Of a stretch of DNA of 64,000 bases, positions 39,055 through 47,475 are shown piece after piece; the stretch's first letter is position 1; each line of letters starts with the position of its first letter. Source of the stretch: Corynebacterium incognita (GTDB lineage: Bacteria; Actinomycetota; Actinomycetes; Mycobacteriales; Mycobacteriaceae); NCBI RefSeq assembly GCF_014217255.1, contig NZ_CP059404.1:1054001-1118000 (forward strand), read 5' to 3'. Below the pieces are notes generated by a model. That model did no database searches. It was not told the origin of the DNA and saw only the letters and a list, made by a program, of their open reading frames with translations. Both the position numbers and the translations under genes were made by a program.

Positions 39055-39768
39055 CTAGTAATTGATGGCCAGCAGCGCCGTCTCCGGCTGGTTGGTGGCC
39101 AGGATGTCCACGCCGTTAGCCCAGGCCCACTTCATGTCCTCCGGGCGGTCCACCGTCCACATATAGGTGGGCAGATCGTGCGCGCCAATCGCCGAGGGCT
39201 GGAGCTTCCCGCGCAGGATGGACATGCCCAGGCCGGTGGGCTGGGATAAAAGGATATCCGGCTTGTTAAAGTGTCGCTCCCAGTCGCGCCGCAGATAGAT
39301 GCGGTCCAGCTCCGGGGCCAGGCGCGCGATGCGCCACATCGCGCGGTGCGAAAAAGAGATGATGTGGATACGCGGGTCGTCGAGAAGCTTGGCGTACTTC
39401 AAACGAAGGATGACCTGTTCCTCCAGCATGGGCCCATACGAGCCGGGGTGCTTGGTCTCGATGTAGATGTGCTGGTCGGTGGCGCGGACCATGTCCAGCA
39501 GCTCATCGAGGAGCAGGATCTGCTGCGGATGCTCCGCGCTGCCGATGTTGGCGCGGCGCACGTCCTCGAGATCCAATGCGGCGATCTCGCCGCCCTTATC
39601 CGAGGTGCGATCCAGGGTGCGGTCGTGGTTGACCACCACGTAGCCGTCCTTGGTCAGCCGGGTATCGCATTCCACGCCGTGGATGGGCAGCTCCAGGGCT
39701 TTCTCAAAGGCCAGCGGGCTATTCTCGGGGTACTTGCCGGAGTATCCGCGGTGCGCCACTATCTTCAC
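39055..39768 (-). CDS. glpQ: Glycerophosphodiester phosphodiesterase
   Basis: Hydrolyses glycerophosphodiesters to glycerol-3-phosphate and an alcohol. The 237 residues begin KIVAHRGYSGKYPENSPLAFEKAL (His and Arg of the catalytic HRG plus PENS), with ECDTRLTKDGYVVVNHD (metal-binding Glu/Asp and general acid His) and YIETKHPG. There is no signal peptide, so it acts in the cytosol. The GTG start overlaps the upstream pyruvate kinase stop by four bases (GTGA), indicating translational coupling. Confidence 0.93.
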   Translation of the reverse strand: MKIVAHRGYSGKYPENSPLAFEKALELPIHGVECDTRLTKDGYVVVNHDRTLDRTSDKGGEIAALDLEDVRRANIGSAEHPQQILLLDELLDMVRATDQHIYIETKHPGSYGPMLEEQVILRLKYAKLLDDPRIHIISFSHRAMWRIARLAPELDRIYLRRDWERHFNKPDILLSQPTGLGMSILRGKLQPSAIGAHDLPTYMWTVDRPEDMKWAWANGVDILATNQPETALLAINY

Positions 39769-41615
39769 AGGGTGTTCTCCCAGCTCCGGATCTTGCGCAG
39801 CATCTGGCGGTTCTTGCGCTGGCTGCGGCCGAGTTTGCGGGAAATCGAGTGCAGAATCTTGATGGCCGCGGTGATGTGCGGGCCCTTGTTGAGCATGACG
39901 GCCTCCATGCGCAGAGCGAAGGCGGCGTCGGTGATTTCCGCGCGGGACGGGAGACCGGACTTGGCCAGGCTCTCCAGCACCTGGGTGGCCATCACCACGG
40001 GGACGTGCGCGGCTTCGGCCATGAGCGCGATGAGGTTCGGCACCTCCGCCATGCGCTCGAAGCCGAGCTCCACGGCCAGGTCACCGCGCGCGATCATCAG
40101 TCCGAGCTTCTCATGCTTCATGCCCTCTAGCAGGACGGCGGCCAGGTTCTCGTAGCCGGGGATGGTCTCAATCTTTAAGACCAGCCCCAGGGCGCGCACC
40201 CGGTCCGGGTCCGCGGAGCGCTGCGCGATCTCTTCCAGGCTGTCCAGCAGGAAGCGGACGTCGTCCGGCGTGCGGATGAAGGAGACGTTGGCGATGTCCG
40301 CGTTGTGCGCCACGAACTCCAGCGCCTGCAGGTCTTCTTCGGTCAGCGAGGGCAGCGGAAGCTCGGTGGCGGGCAGGTTGATGCCTTTGTAGGCGGCGAG
40401 GTTGGTGCCGTCCGGCTTGGCGCGGGTGATCTCCAAAACTACCTCGGTGTGCCCGTCATCGGTGGTGCGCTTGTCGACGGCCCGTGCCGCAATCGCGCCG
40501 TCATCAAACAGCACCGGCTGGTCTTTTTCGATGGCCTCCACGGCCTCGGGAAGGGTGCAGCCGATGATGCCTTCCTCCGGCTGACGTGGGGCGGGGTCGG
40601 TGGTGAGCACCAGCTGGTCGCCGGGGTGCAGGCGCAGGCGCTGCTCGGAAGCCGGGATGCCGGACACCCGCGCCTTGACCCAGTTGCTGTTCAGCAGCGT
40701 CGTGTTCGAGATATAGGCGTTTTGCTGGCCGTGGGCGAGCTTGGCACCCTCGAATTCCTCAACCACGAAGAATTCGCGGCGCGAGCCGCGGGTATCGGTG
40801 AGGGTGATACGCGAGTCCACCTCCAGGTCCGCGTACCACTGCTCGTCCACCTGGACGTTGAGAGCCGGGCGGCCGGGCAGCTCCGGCATCTCAGGTACCT
40901 CCGCGCCTTCCGGGGTGATCCACAGCTTCGAGGGGGTGAGCACCTTTCCGTAGTTAGTGCGGGTGACGCGCGCGCGGGAAATCTCCGGTCCCGGGGCGAT
41001 GGCCCCGGTGCGCAGTTTGGGCCCGGCCAGGTCCATGGAGATCTTGATGTCCACCCCGGCCTCGTCCGCCGCCGTGCGCACGTTGTCGATCATTTTCTTC
41101 CACGTCTCGGCGTCGTCGTGCGCGCAGTTGATGCGTGCCAGGTCCATTCCGGCGTCCACGAAGCCGCGGACCAGGTCCAGGTCCTCGGCAGCCTCGGCGG
41201 GGAGGGTGACCATGATGCGGGAGTGAGACTGCTCGTCGGCGTCGCCGAGCAGGGCGGTGGCGTTGTCCTCTAGCTGATCATCGGCGGCCGCGAGCGCCGC
41301 GCCGACCTGTTCGATGGGGAACTGCGCGGGCGCCCCCGTGAGCGCTTTGATGATGTTGTGTGCCGCCTGCAGCTTGGGCAGCACGGTCGGCTCGGTGGAG
41401 GTCAGGCGGGTCGCCCCAATGGCGGTCAGTGCGGCCTGCAGCGGGCGCAGGTCGTGCTCGCGCAGTGTCTGGTAATGCACGAGGTTCTCGGCGCCGGCGC
41501 GGTGGGTGGGGTGCACGGCGTCGATGAGCGCGCGGTGCTCGTCGGCGCTGGCGCGCAGGTCGTCGATAAGCGCGTCGATGGTCGCCAGGGCTGCGGCGCT
41601 ATCCATGGTTGCCAT
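39765..41615 (-). CDS. pyk2: Atypical pyruvate kinase (second, Pyk2-like)
   Basis: 616 residues from ATG 41615 (GAGGAGG upstream). About 125 residues precede the kinase-like barrel, which opens SRIMVTLPAEAAEDLDLV and includes GMDLARINCAHDDAETW in place of the usual RLNFSHG, LAGPKLRTG, LVLKIETIPGYENL, MIARGDLAVELG and VVMATQVLESLAKSG. The C-terminal allosteric domain of normal pyruvate kinases is absent. The barrel active-site Lys and Glu appear kept, so activity is possible, but the altered NCAHD motif makes it uncertain. A comparable second pyruvate kinase is known from C. glutamicum next to a glpQ gene. Confidence 0.85.
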   Translation of the reverse strand: MATMDSAAALATIDALIDDLRASADEHRALIDAVHPTHRAGAENLVHYQTLREHDLRPLQAALTAIGATRLTSTEPTVLPKLQAAHNIIKALTGAPAQFPIEQVGAALAAADDQLEDNATALLGDADEQSHSRIMVTLPAEAAEDLDLVRGFVDAGMDLARINCAHDDAETWKKMIDNVRTAADEAGVDIKISMDLAGPKLRTGAIAPGPEISRARVTRTNYGKVLTPSKLWITPEGAEVPEMPELPGRPALNVQVDEQWYADLEVDSRITLTDTRGSRREFFVVEEFEGAKLAHGQQNAYISNTTLLNSNWVKARVSGIPASEQRLRLHPGDQLVLTTDPAPRQPEEGIIGCTLPEAVEAIEKDQPVLFDDGAIAARAVDKRTTDDGHTEVVLEITRAKPDGTNLAAYKGINLPATELPLPSLTEEDLQALEFVAHNADIANVSFIRTPDDVRFLLDSLEEIAQRSADPDRVRALGLVLKIETIPGYENLAAVLLEGMKHEKLGLMIARGDLAVELGFERMAEVPNLIALMAEAAHVPVVMATQVLESLAKSGLPSRAEITDAAFALRMEAVMLNKGPHITAAIKILHSISRKLGRSQRKNRQMLRKIRSWENTL

Positions 41616-41710
41616 CGGTTCTGCCTCCTCAATCTGTCTCTTAACGCCACCATTGTGCCCCGCGCTAGGCATTCCTGCACGGCAAGATCTTTTTTGCCAC
41701 ACTGGTGGGC

Positions 41711-43543
41711 ATGGGTTCGCTGCCATCCCTCCTCCGCCGCGGGACATTGCAGGCGGCAAGCGCGGTGCTCCGGGGCGCCATCGTTGGTGTAGAGATCTTC
41801 GCCGACCTCACCCCGGGCGTGCGCATGGCCTCGAGGCGCCGCTTGCCAAGAAATATGTCCGCGGGCCTGTTAGGCGCCGAGCTGGCCACGTGGGCGGCGG
41901 TATCGCCGTCACTGCTCCCCCGGCCGTGGTGGGTGACGGCCGCGAACGTGGCAGTGGGCCAGAGCTTCGGACACCTGGCGGCTGCCACCAGCGCCTATGC
42001 GCTCAAGCGCGGGTTGCGGGTTGCCAGTCTCCGCCCGCAAGATCGCGTGACCACCCCGATCAAGCGTGGCCTGCACTGGGCCATCGCGGGGATGAGCGCC
42101 GCGCAGGGCGTGGCGGCGCTGTTTCGGCAGCAGAACCAGGCGGAGCTGGTGGGCACCGAAAACAATCGCGGCCCCGCCCAGGCGCTAGGTGGCCTGGCCG
42201 CAGGCACGCTGGGTTACGGCGCGCTCCTCCTGCTCGGCGAGGCCACGCAGCAAAGCGTGGACCAGCTCAGCAAGCGCCTCAACGTGTGGCTACCCGCCCT
42301 GGCGGCCTGGCCGATTGCCGCCGCGGGCGTGGGCATTCTGGCCTGGGAGTTCGCGGACCACGTGATGATCCGGCGCTTCCTCCACCGCGCCAGTATCAAC
42401 GCGGCGGCGGTCAATCGCAGCGTTTTCCCCGGTTCGCAGATGCCGTGGGAGCCGGAGCGCTCGGGCTCGCCGTGGTCGTACGAGTCGTGGACGGCGGTGG
42501 GTTCGCAGGGCCGCGCCATGCTCACCAAGGGCCCGCGGGCCCGCGACATCGCGGCGGTGATGGAATACGAAGAGACCCACGAACCCATCCGCATTTTCAT
42601 CGGCCTGGTTCCCGGCCGCTCGCCGCGGGAGGCGGCCCGGCGCGCCATGTCCGAGCTGGAACGCACCGGCGCCTTCCACCGCAACACCCTGGTCATGCAG
42701 GTCTCGTCGGGTTCGGGCTGGATCAACAACTACGGCATCTCAGCGTACGAGTTCCTCACTGCGGGCGACTGCGCGACGGTAGCCGTGCAGTACTCGTACC
42801 TGCCCTCGGCGTTTAGCTACGTCATGGAAAAGGACATCCCCATTCAGGCCACCCGGGAGCTGTTGCGTGCCATTCGCATCCGCCTGGATTCCATGCCGGA
42901 GGAAAATCGACCGAAGTTCTACCTCGCCGGCGAGTCCTTGGGCGCCTACGGAATCCTCGACATGTTCGAGGACATTGAAGAGCTTTACGACGTCTGCGAT
43001 GGCGCGGTGTTTACGGGCCCGCCGCGGTTTACCACATTAGTGCGCACACTGGCGTTACAGCGTCCCCGCGGCTCGCTCGAGCGCCTCCCGCTTGTCGACG
43101 CCGGGCGGCACACCCGTTTCGTCATCAACCCCGCGCACCTGCGCCACGACGCCTTTGGGCGCTCCTACCAGCAGCCGTGGCAGTCGCCCCGCGTGGTCAT
43201 CGCCCAGCACGCCTCCGATCCGATCGTGCACTGGGAGCCGCAGCTTGCGTGGCGACGCCCCGATTGGATGCGCGAGCCCGGCGGTGGCGGCATCAAGGCC
43301 CCGGCCACCATGTACTCGGACACCTTCGCGGGCGTGCGCTGGATTCCGTTCATTAGCTTCTGGCAGATCGGGCTGGACCAGATCAATTCTCTCAACGTCC
43401 CCGGCGGGCACGGCCACAATTATTACGCCGAGATGTTCTGGTACTGGGAGGCCGTGCTGGGGGATCAGGCCCGCGCGCCGCTGACCCACCGCTACGCGGG
43501 GCGGATGAAGAAGTTCGTGGACGCGGATCAGTTCTGGAGGTAA
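41711..43543 (+). CDS. Membrane alpha/beta-hydrolase family protein (PF10081 type)
   Basis: Start at ATG 41711 (a GTG lies six bases earlier). The ~610 residues have four to five N-terminal membrane segments (about 50-230; AATSAYALKRG, GLAAGTLGYGALLLLG, AWPIAAAGVGILAWEF) and a large soluble part. IRIFIGLVPGRSPREAARRA opens the hydrolase domain, and the nucleophile elbow is YLAGESLGAYG (Ser in GESLG). A late His in PGGHGHNYY could complete the triad. The family is common in mycolic-acid bacteria with no established substrate. It converges on phoD with a 16-base tail overlap. Confidence 0.85.
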   Translation: MGSLPSLLRRGTLQAASAVLRGAIVGVEIFADLTPGVRMASRRRLPRNMSAGLLGAELATWAAVSPSLLPRPWWVTAANVAVGQSFGHLAAATSAYALKRGLRVASLRPQDRVTTPIKRGLHWAIAGMSAAQGVAALFRQQNQAELVGTENNRGPAQALGGLAAGTLGYGALLLLGEATQQSVDQLSKRLNVWLPALAAWPIAAAGVGILAWEFADHVMIRRFLHRASINAAAVNRSVFPGSQMPWEPERSGSPWSYESWTAVGSQGRAMLTKGPRARDIAAVMEYEETHEPIRIFIGLVPGRSPREAARRAMSELERTGAFHRNTLVMQVSSGSGWINNYGISAYEFLTAGDCATVAVQYSYLPSAFSYVMEKDIPIQATRELLRAIRIRLDSMPEENRPKFYLAGESLGAYGILDMFEDIEELYDVCDGAVFTGPPRFTTLVRTLALQRPRGSLERLPLVDAGRHTRFVINPAHLRHDAFGRSYQQPWQSPRVVIAQHASDPIVHWEPQLAWRRPDWMREPGGGGIKAPATMYSDTFAGVRWIPFISFWQIGLDQINSLNVPGGHGHNYYAEMFWYWEAVLGDQARAPLTHRYAGRMKKFVDADQFWR

Positions 43544-45240
43544 GCGCCGTCGTAGGTGACGGAGCCGGCCGTGGTCACCGCGGAGCCAGCCACGGCGATG
43601 TCTTCCACGCGCCGCCAGCTGAACGTGATGTTGTCTTCAGTGACGTCGAGCAGCGCGTAACCGTGGGCGTCGAGGTTCACGTGGCCCACGTGCGGGTTAG
43701 CGCCGCGGAGGTAGCGCTCGGCGCGGCGGGAGATGGCGTTGCCCTCGGGCAGGTTGAAGAACTCGTCGAGGTTGGGTGCGGTGACCGAGGAAGTGACCAG
43801 TTCCGCGGCGACGTGCTCGCCGTTGTGCTCAACGTCGATCGCCCACTCGGAGTGGATGTCCCCGGTGACGAACACGGTGCGCTGCTCGCTGCGCTGGATC
43901 TGCTCCAGCAGCCGGGCGCGGTCGGCGGTGAAACCGTCCCACTGGTCGGCGTTGAACGGCACGGTCTCCCCCACCAGCTTGGTCAGCGGGTTGCGGGTGT
44001 CCTCGTCCAGGCCCACGACGTTGAGGTTAGCCACCATGACGGAGGTGCCCACGAGGTTCCACTGCGCGGTGGAGGTGGCCAGCTGGATGGACAACCACTG
44101 GAACTGCTCGGTGCCCATCATGGTGCGGTGTTCGTCGCGTCGCTTGGGCCGCATGGTGCCCGGCGCGCTGCGGTAGGTGCGCAGATCCAGCATGTGCAGG
44201 TCCACGAGGTCGCCGAAACCGAACGAGCGGTACAGGTGTCCGCCTTTGCTCGGGTTGGGGGCGCGGACCGGCAGCCATTCGAAGTAGGCCTGCATCGCGG
44301 CGGACTGGCGCTGCGACCACGTGCCGTGGATGTGCGGGTTGTGTTCTTCCGCGCCGGCTTCATAGGCGTCGTTGGCGATTTCGTGATCGTCCCAGGTCAC
44401 CACCCACGGTGCGGACGCGTGCGCGGCCTGCAACTCGACGTCGCGGCGGTAGTGGCCGTAGCGGGAGCGGTAGTCCGCCAGCGTGGTGATGGTCCAGGTG
44501 GGCACGTGTGGGCGCACCACGCCGTGCTTGCCGGGGGCTTCGCCCGAGGCGTATTCGTAGATGTAATCGCCCATGTGCAGCACCACGTCCACGTGCCCGG
44601 CGCGCGCCCGGCGGGCGATATCGCCGTAGGCGCCGAAGTACCCGGCCTCGAAGTTGGCGCAGCTGGTCACCGCGCAGCGCAGGCGCGAGGTTTTCCGCGG
44701 CGCGGTGCGGGTCCGTCCGACCGCGGAGGTGGCATCGCGGAAGCGGAAGCGATAAAAATATTCAGTTCCCGGCTCCAGCTCGAAGGGGTCCACGTGCACG
44801 GTGTAGTCCTTGTCCGGGCCGGTAGTGGTCACCCCGCGGCGCACGCGCCCGCTAAACTCCGGGTCTTCGCACAGCTCCCAGGTCACCTGCACGTCCTCGC
44901 CCACGCCGGTTCCGGGCGCGCACTCCGACGCAGGCGTCACGCGGGTCCACAGCACCACGGAGGTCTGCAGCGGATCCCCGGAGGCCACTCCATGCATGAA
45001 AGGGTGGTGCTCGGCCACGGTATACGGCTGCGGCTGGTGGAGCTTGTCCAGCTCCGCATCGCCCATGACCTGCAGATCATTGGCGTTGCCGGGGTTGAGG
45101 GTAGCGCTGGCCATGGCACCCGCGCCTGCGAGGAAAGTGCCACCGAAGAGCTTCCTCCTCGTCAACCGGCGCCGTCCTCCACGGCGCCGCCCGCTTTCTT
45201 CACCCTTGCTCACGTCTTTCAGTTCTACCCGTTCACCCAA
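43528..45240 (-). CDS. phoD: PhoD-type alkaline phosphatase/phosphodiesterase, Tat-exported
   Basis: 570 residues. A twin-arginine signal (RRLTRRKLFGGTFLAG) starts at about residue 24, indicating export of a folded metalloenzyme. The PhoD metal ligands are visible: SCANFEAGYF, HMGDYIYEY, TWDDHEIANDAY and FVTGDIHSEWA. An N-terminal PhoD_N beta domain (HPFMHGVASGDP ... VVLWTRVTP) precedes. Known members hydrolyse phosphodiesters such as teichoic acid and contain Fe/Ca. Its stop overlaps the end of the convergent hydrolase gene. No Pho box was identified. Confidence 0.93.
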   Translation of the reverse strand: MGERVELKDVSKGEESGRRRGGRRRLTRRKLFGGTFLAGAGAMASATLNPGNANDLQVMGDAELDKLHQPQPYTVAEHHPFMHGVASGDPLQTSVVLWTRVTPASECAPGTGVGEDVQVTWELCEDPEFSGRVRRGVTTTGPDKDYTVHVDPFELEPGTEYFYRFRFRDATSAVGRTRTAPRKTSRLRCAVTSCANFEAGYFGAYGDIARRARAGHVDVVLHMGDYIYEYASGEAPGKHGVVRPHVPTWTITTLADYRSRYGHYRRDVELQAAHASAPWVVTWDDHEIANDAYEAGAEEHNPHIHGTWSQRQSAAMQAYFEWLPVRAPNPSKGGHLYRSFGFGDLVDLHMLDLRTYRSAPGTMRPKRRDEHRTMMGTEQFQWLSIQLATSTAQWNLVGTSVMVANLNVVGLDEDTRNPLTKLVGETVPFNADQWDGFTADRARLLEQIQRSEQRTVFVTGDIHSEWAIDVEHNGEHVAAELVTSSVTAPNLDEFFNLPEGNAISRRAERYLRGANPHVGHVNLDAHGYALLDVTEDNITFSWRRVEDIAVAGSAVTTAGSVTYDGAYLQN

Positions 45241-45281
45241 GGTTTCGCAGTGTCTGCGCTCACACCACTAGCCGCCGGCCG

Positions 45282-45953
45282 CTATCCGCAGGCGATGCCG
45301 GTGGAGTGGTGCGGGCAGTAGCCGTTGGGGTTTTTGTCCAGGTACTGCTGGTGCTCGTCCTCGGCCAGGAAATAGCTTTGCGACGCCGTGTCCGCCAACG
45401 GCATGACCTCCGTGGTGATGGCGCCGAACCCGGCGTCGGCAAGCTTGACGCCGTAGGCGTCCACGAGCTCGCGGATCTCCGCGGCTTCCTCTGCCGCCGA
45501 CGCCACGTCCGAGCCCACGGTATAAAACGCCGAGCGGTACTGGGTGCCCACGTCGTTGCCCTGGCGGAAGCCCTGGGTGGGATCGTGCGCCTCCAGCGCG
45601 GCCACAACCAGCTCGCGCAGGCTCACCCGCTGCGGGTCATAGACCACGGCGACGGTCTCGGTATGGTTGGTCACCCCGCGGCAGACCTCGAAGTAGCTAG
45701 GGTTAACGGTCACGCCGCCGGCATAACCCACAGAGGTGGACTCCACCCCCTCCATCTCCCAGTACATCTTCTCCGCGCCCCAGAAGCAGCCGATGGCCAC
45801 GTACAACACACGCTGGCCGTCCTTCCAGGGCCCGGTAATGGGCGTGCCTAGAACGGTGTGTGGCTGCGGCTGCGCCAACACCGGCTCGGCGCGCCCGGGC
45901 AGGGCGTCCTCCACCGCGAGCAACGTCGGCGCGGGCATAAACATCCACGACAT
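45282..45953 (-). CDS. msrA: Peptide methionine-(S)-S-oxide reductase MsrA
   Basis: Reduces methionine sulfoxide in oxidised proteins. 223 residues from ATG 45953 (MSWMFMPAPTLL). The catalytic motif YVAIGCFWGAEKMYW contains the nucleophilic Cys, followed by GYAGGVTVNPSYFEVC with a likely resolving Cys and the C-terminal YCPHHSTGIACG with further Cys. Length is normal. It diverges from sodA, 171 bases apart, making a small oxidative-stress pair, although no shared operator was recognised. Confidence 0.95.
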   Translation of the reverse strand: MSWMFMPAPTLLAVEDALPGRAEPVLAQPQPHTVLGTPITGPWKDGQRVLYVAIGCFWGAEKMYWEMEGVESTSVGYAGGVTVNPSYFEVCRGVTNHTETVAVVYDPQRVSLRELVVAALEAHDPTQGFRQGNDVGTQYRSAFYTVGSDVASAAEEAAEIRELVDAYGVKLADAGFGAITTEVMPLADTASQSYFLAEDEHQQYLDKNPNGYCPHHSTGIACG

Positions 45954-46061
45954 GGCACAACTCCTTGCTTGACTGGCTTGACTGTCCTTAGCCGACAATC
46001 TACTCCCCGCCGCGGACATCGGGAAGCCCGACCACGATTTTATTTCATTTACAAAACTTCC

Positions 46062-46089
46062 TTGCAGAATGTCCCGACGTGCCTATGAT
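46062..46089 (+). promoter_or_regulatory. sodA promoter
   Basis: TTGCAG (46062-46067) and TATGAT (46084-46089) with 16 bases between fit the corynebacterial housekeeping consensus. The ribosome binding site GAAAGGA lies 36 bases before... the TATGAT box, close upstream of the ATG at 46125. Confidence 0.6.
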
Positions 46090-46124
46090 GGGTGGCGTAC
46101 CCGAACGAAAGGATTTGAATAATC

Positions 46125-46730
46125 ATGGCTGTATACGAACTGCCGGAACTGGACTACGCCTACGACGCACTGGAGCCGCACATCTCCGCTGAGATTATGG
46201 AGCTGCACCACTCCAAGCACCACGCTAACTACGTCGCTGGTGCCAACGCTGCCCTCGAGGCCCTCGAGGCGGAGCGCAACGGCGAGGCCAACCCGGACAA
46301 CATCCGTGCGCTGTCCAAGAACCTGGCCTTCAACCTGGGTGGCCACACCAACCACTCCATCTTCTGGAAGAACCTGTCCCCGAACGGTGGCGGCGAGCCA
46401 ACCGGCGAGCTGGCTGAGGCTATCAACCGCGACTTCGGTTCCTTCGAGAAGTTCAAGGCTCACTTCTCCGCAGTGGCTACCTCCCTGCAGGGCTCCGGCT
46501 GGGCTGTGCTGGGCTACGACCACATCGCTGGCCGCCTCATCGTGGAGCAGCTGACCGATCAGCAGGGCAACATCTCCGTTGACTTCACCCCGCTGCTCAT
46601 GCTGGACATGTGGGAGCACGCCTTCTACCTGCAGTACAAGAACGTCAAGGCCGACTACGTCAAGGCCGTCTGGAACGTCTTCAACTGGGAGGACGTTGCA
46701 GAGCGTTTCGCAAAGGCGTCCGCTAAGTAA
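46125..46730 (+). CDS. sodA: Superoxide dismutase, Mn/Fe type
   Basis: Dismutates superoxide in the cytosol. The 201 residues show all metal ligands: [13 protein letters not shown] (first His), [10 protein letters not shown] (second His), and [17 protein letters not shown] (Asp and third His). The Gly/Gly context and [10 protein letters not shown] suggest the manganese-type enzyme usual in corynebacteria, though metal choice cannot be proved. It has strong codon bias, a clear promoter and a strong terminator, indicating high expression as a single gene. Confidence 0.97.
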   Translation: MAVYELPELDYAYDALEPHISAEIMELHHSKHHANYVAGANAALEALEAERNGEANPDNIRALSKNLAFNLGGHTNHSIFWKNLSPNGGGEPTGELAEAINRDFGSFEKFKAHFSAVATSLQGSGWAVLGYDHIAGRLIVEQLTDQQGNISVDFTPLLMLDMWEHAFYLQYKNVKADYVKAVWNVFNWEDVAERFAKASAK

Positions 46731-46745
46731 GCCTTCAATGAAACC

Positions 46746-46800
46746 GCTCCCCACTAGTTGAACTGAGAAATCAGCTTCCTGCTAGTGGGGAGCATTTGTT
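46746..46800 (+). terminator. Rho-independent terminator of sodA
   Basis: GCTCCCCACTAG (46746-46757) and CTAGTGGGGAGC (46782-46793) form a perfect 12-bp stem with a 24-base loop, followed by ATTTGTT. It starts 16 bases after the sodA stop. Confidence 0.85.
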
Positions 46801-47033
46801 GCGCTTGCCGCCGCGACGGTCGCTGTTTCCAGCGCGATGGGTGGCTCAATCGGATCAGTACTCTCCGGAGGCGTGGCCCTTCTCGGTATAGTTTTTCATT
46901 GACATGGCGGCAACGATCGTTGGAGCAATAGCGCAAGGGAAAGGCGTAGCTTTCTACGCACAATGGGGATTCCCTCCAATTGAGACCATGCTTGAGTAAG
47001 CGCGTAACAGTCCGGAGAGATGAGGGTACCGAC
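46794..47033 (+). other. Lower-G+C stretch after sodA with possible membrane-protein relic
   Basis: In one frame (46789-46902) the sequence reads AFVALAAATVAVSSAMGG then SIGSVLSGGVALLGIVFH and stops. In the next frame ATG 46904 reads MAATIVGAIAQGKGVAFYAQ then WGFPPIETMLE to TAA 46999 (31 aa). Together they look like a degraded small hydrophobic protein split by a frameshift. Neither piece has a convincing ribosome binding site. Base composition is lower in G+C than the flanks. Confidence 0.3.
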
Positions 47034-47366
47034 ATGAAGTCTAAAAACTCAGTTTACCGGGCATTCCTCCCTGTACTTATCGGTGGCATCGCACTTGGGA
47101 TGCACATCAGTCGTCTCACTGGAATGGCGGAAACTGCCACGACCGTTTTCTGGGTCTTTTACGGCATTGCTTTCGCAATATGCGTAGTTCTTTGCTGTCT
47201 GTCGGCATTTCACATGGTCCCCGCTACACGTAGCTCTGTGATCATCGCAGCGCGCGACATTGTGGCTACCGTGTGCTTGTTCGGACTTGCGTGGCAGGCC
47301 CAGCCCTATGTGTGGATAGCCATTCTAGGTTTTTCCCTCTTGTGGCTCGTAGTAGCTCGCCGATAA
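47034..47366 (+). CDS. Small membrane protein, unknown function
   Basis: 110 residues from ATG 47034. Three to four membrane segments: AFLPVLIGGIALGMHI, VFWVFYGIAFAICVVLCCLS, and VWIAILGFSLLWLVVARR, with a short loop between. No family recognised. GAGGG lies upstream of the ATG. The gene and its 5' side are richer in A+T than neighbours and use rarer codons, suggesting recent arrival. It is isolated, with over 100 bases to the next gene. Confidence 0.6.
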   Translation: MKSKNSVYRAFLPVLIGGIALGMHISRLTGMAETATTVFWVFYGIAFAICVVLCCLSAFHMVPATRSSVIIAARDIVATVCLFGLAWQAQPYVWIAILGFSLLWLVVARR

Positions 47367-47475
47367 TCACACTCCCTAGCCGATAGAAACGATAGGTCCA
47401 CAGACTTGAATCTCGAGCATTATCCTAGGGGCCGATTCTCAGCGTCATAACAATCCTGCTTGGAACGAAGAACCA

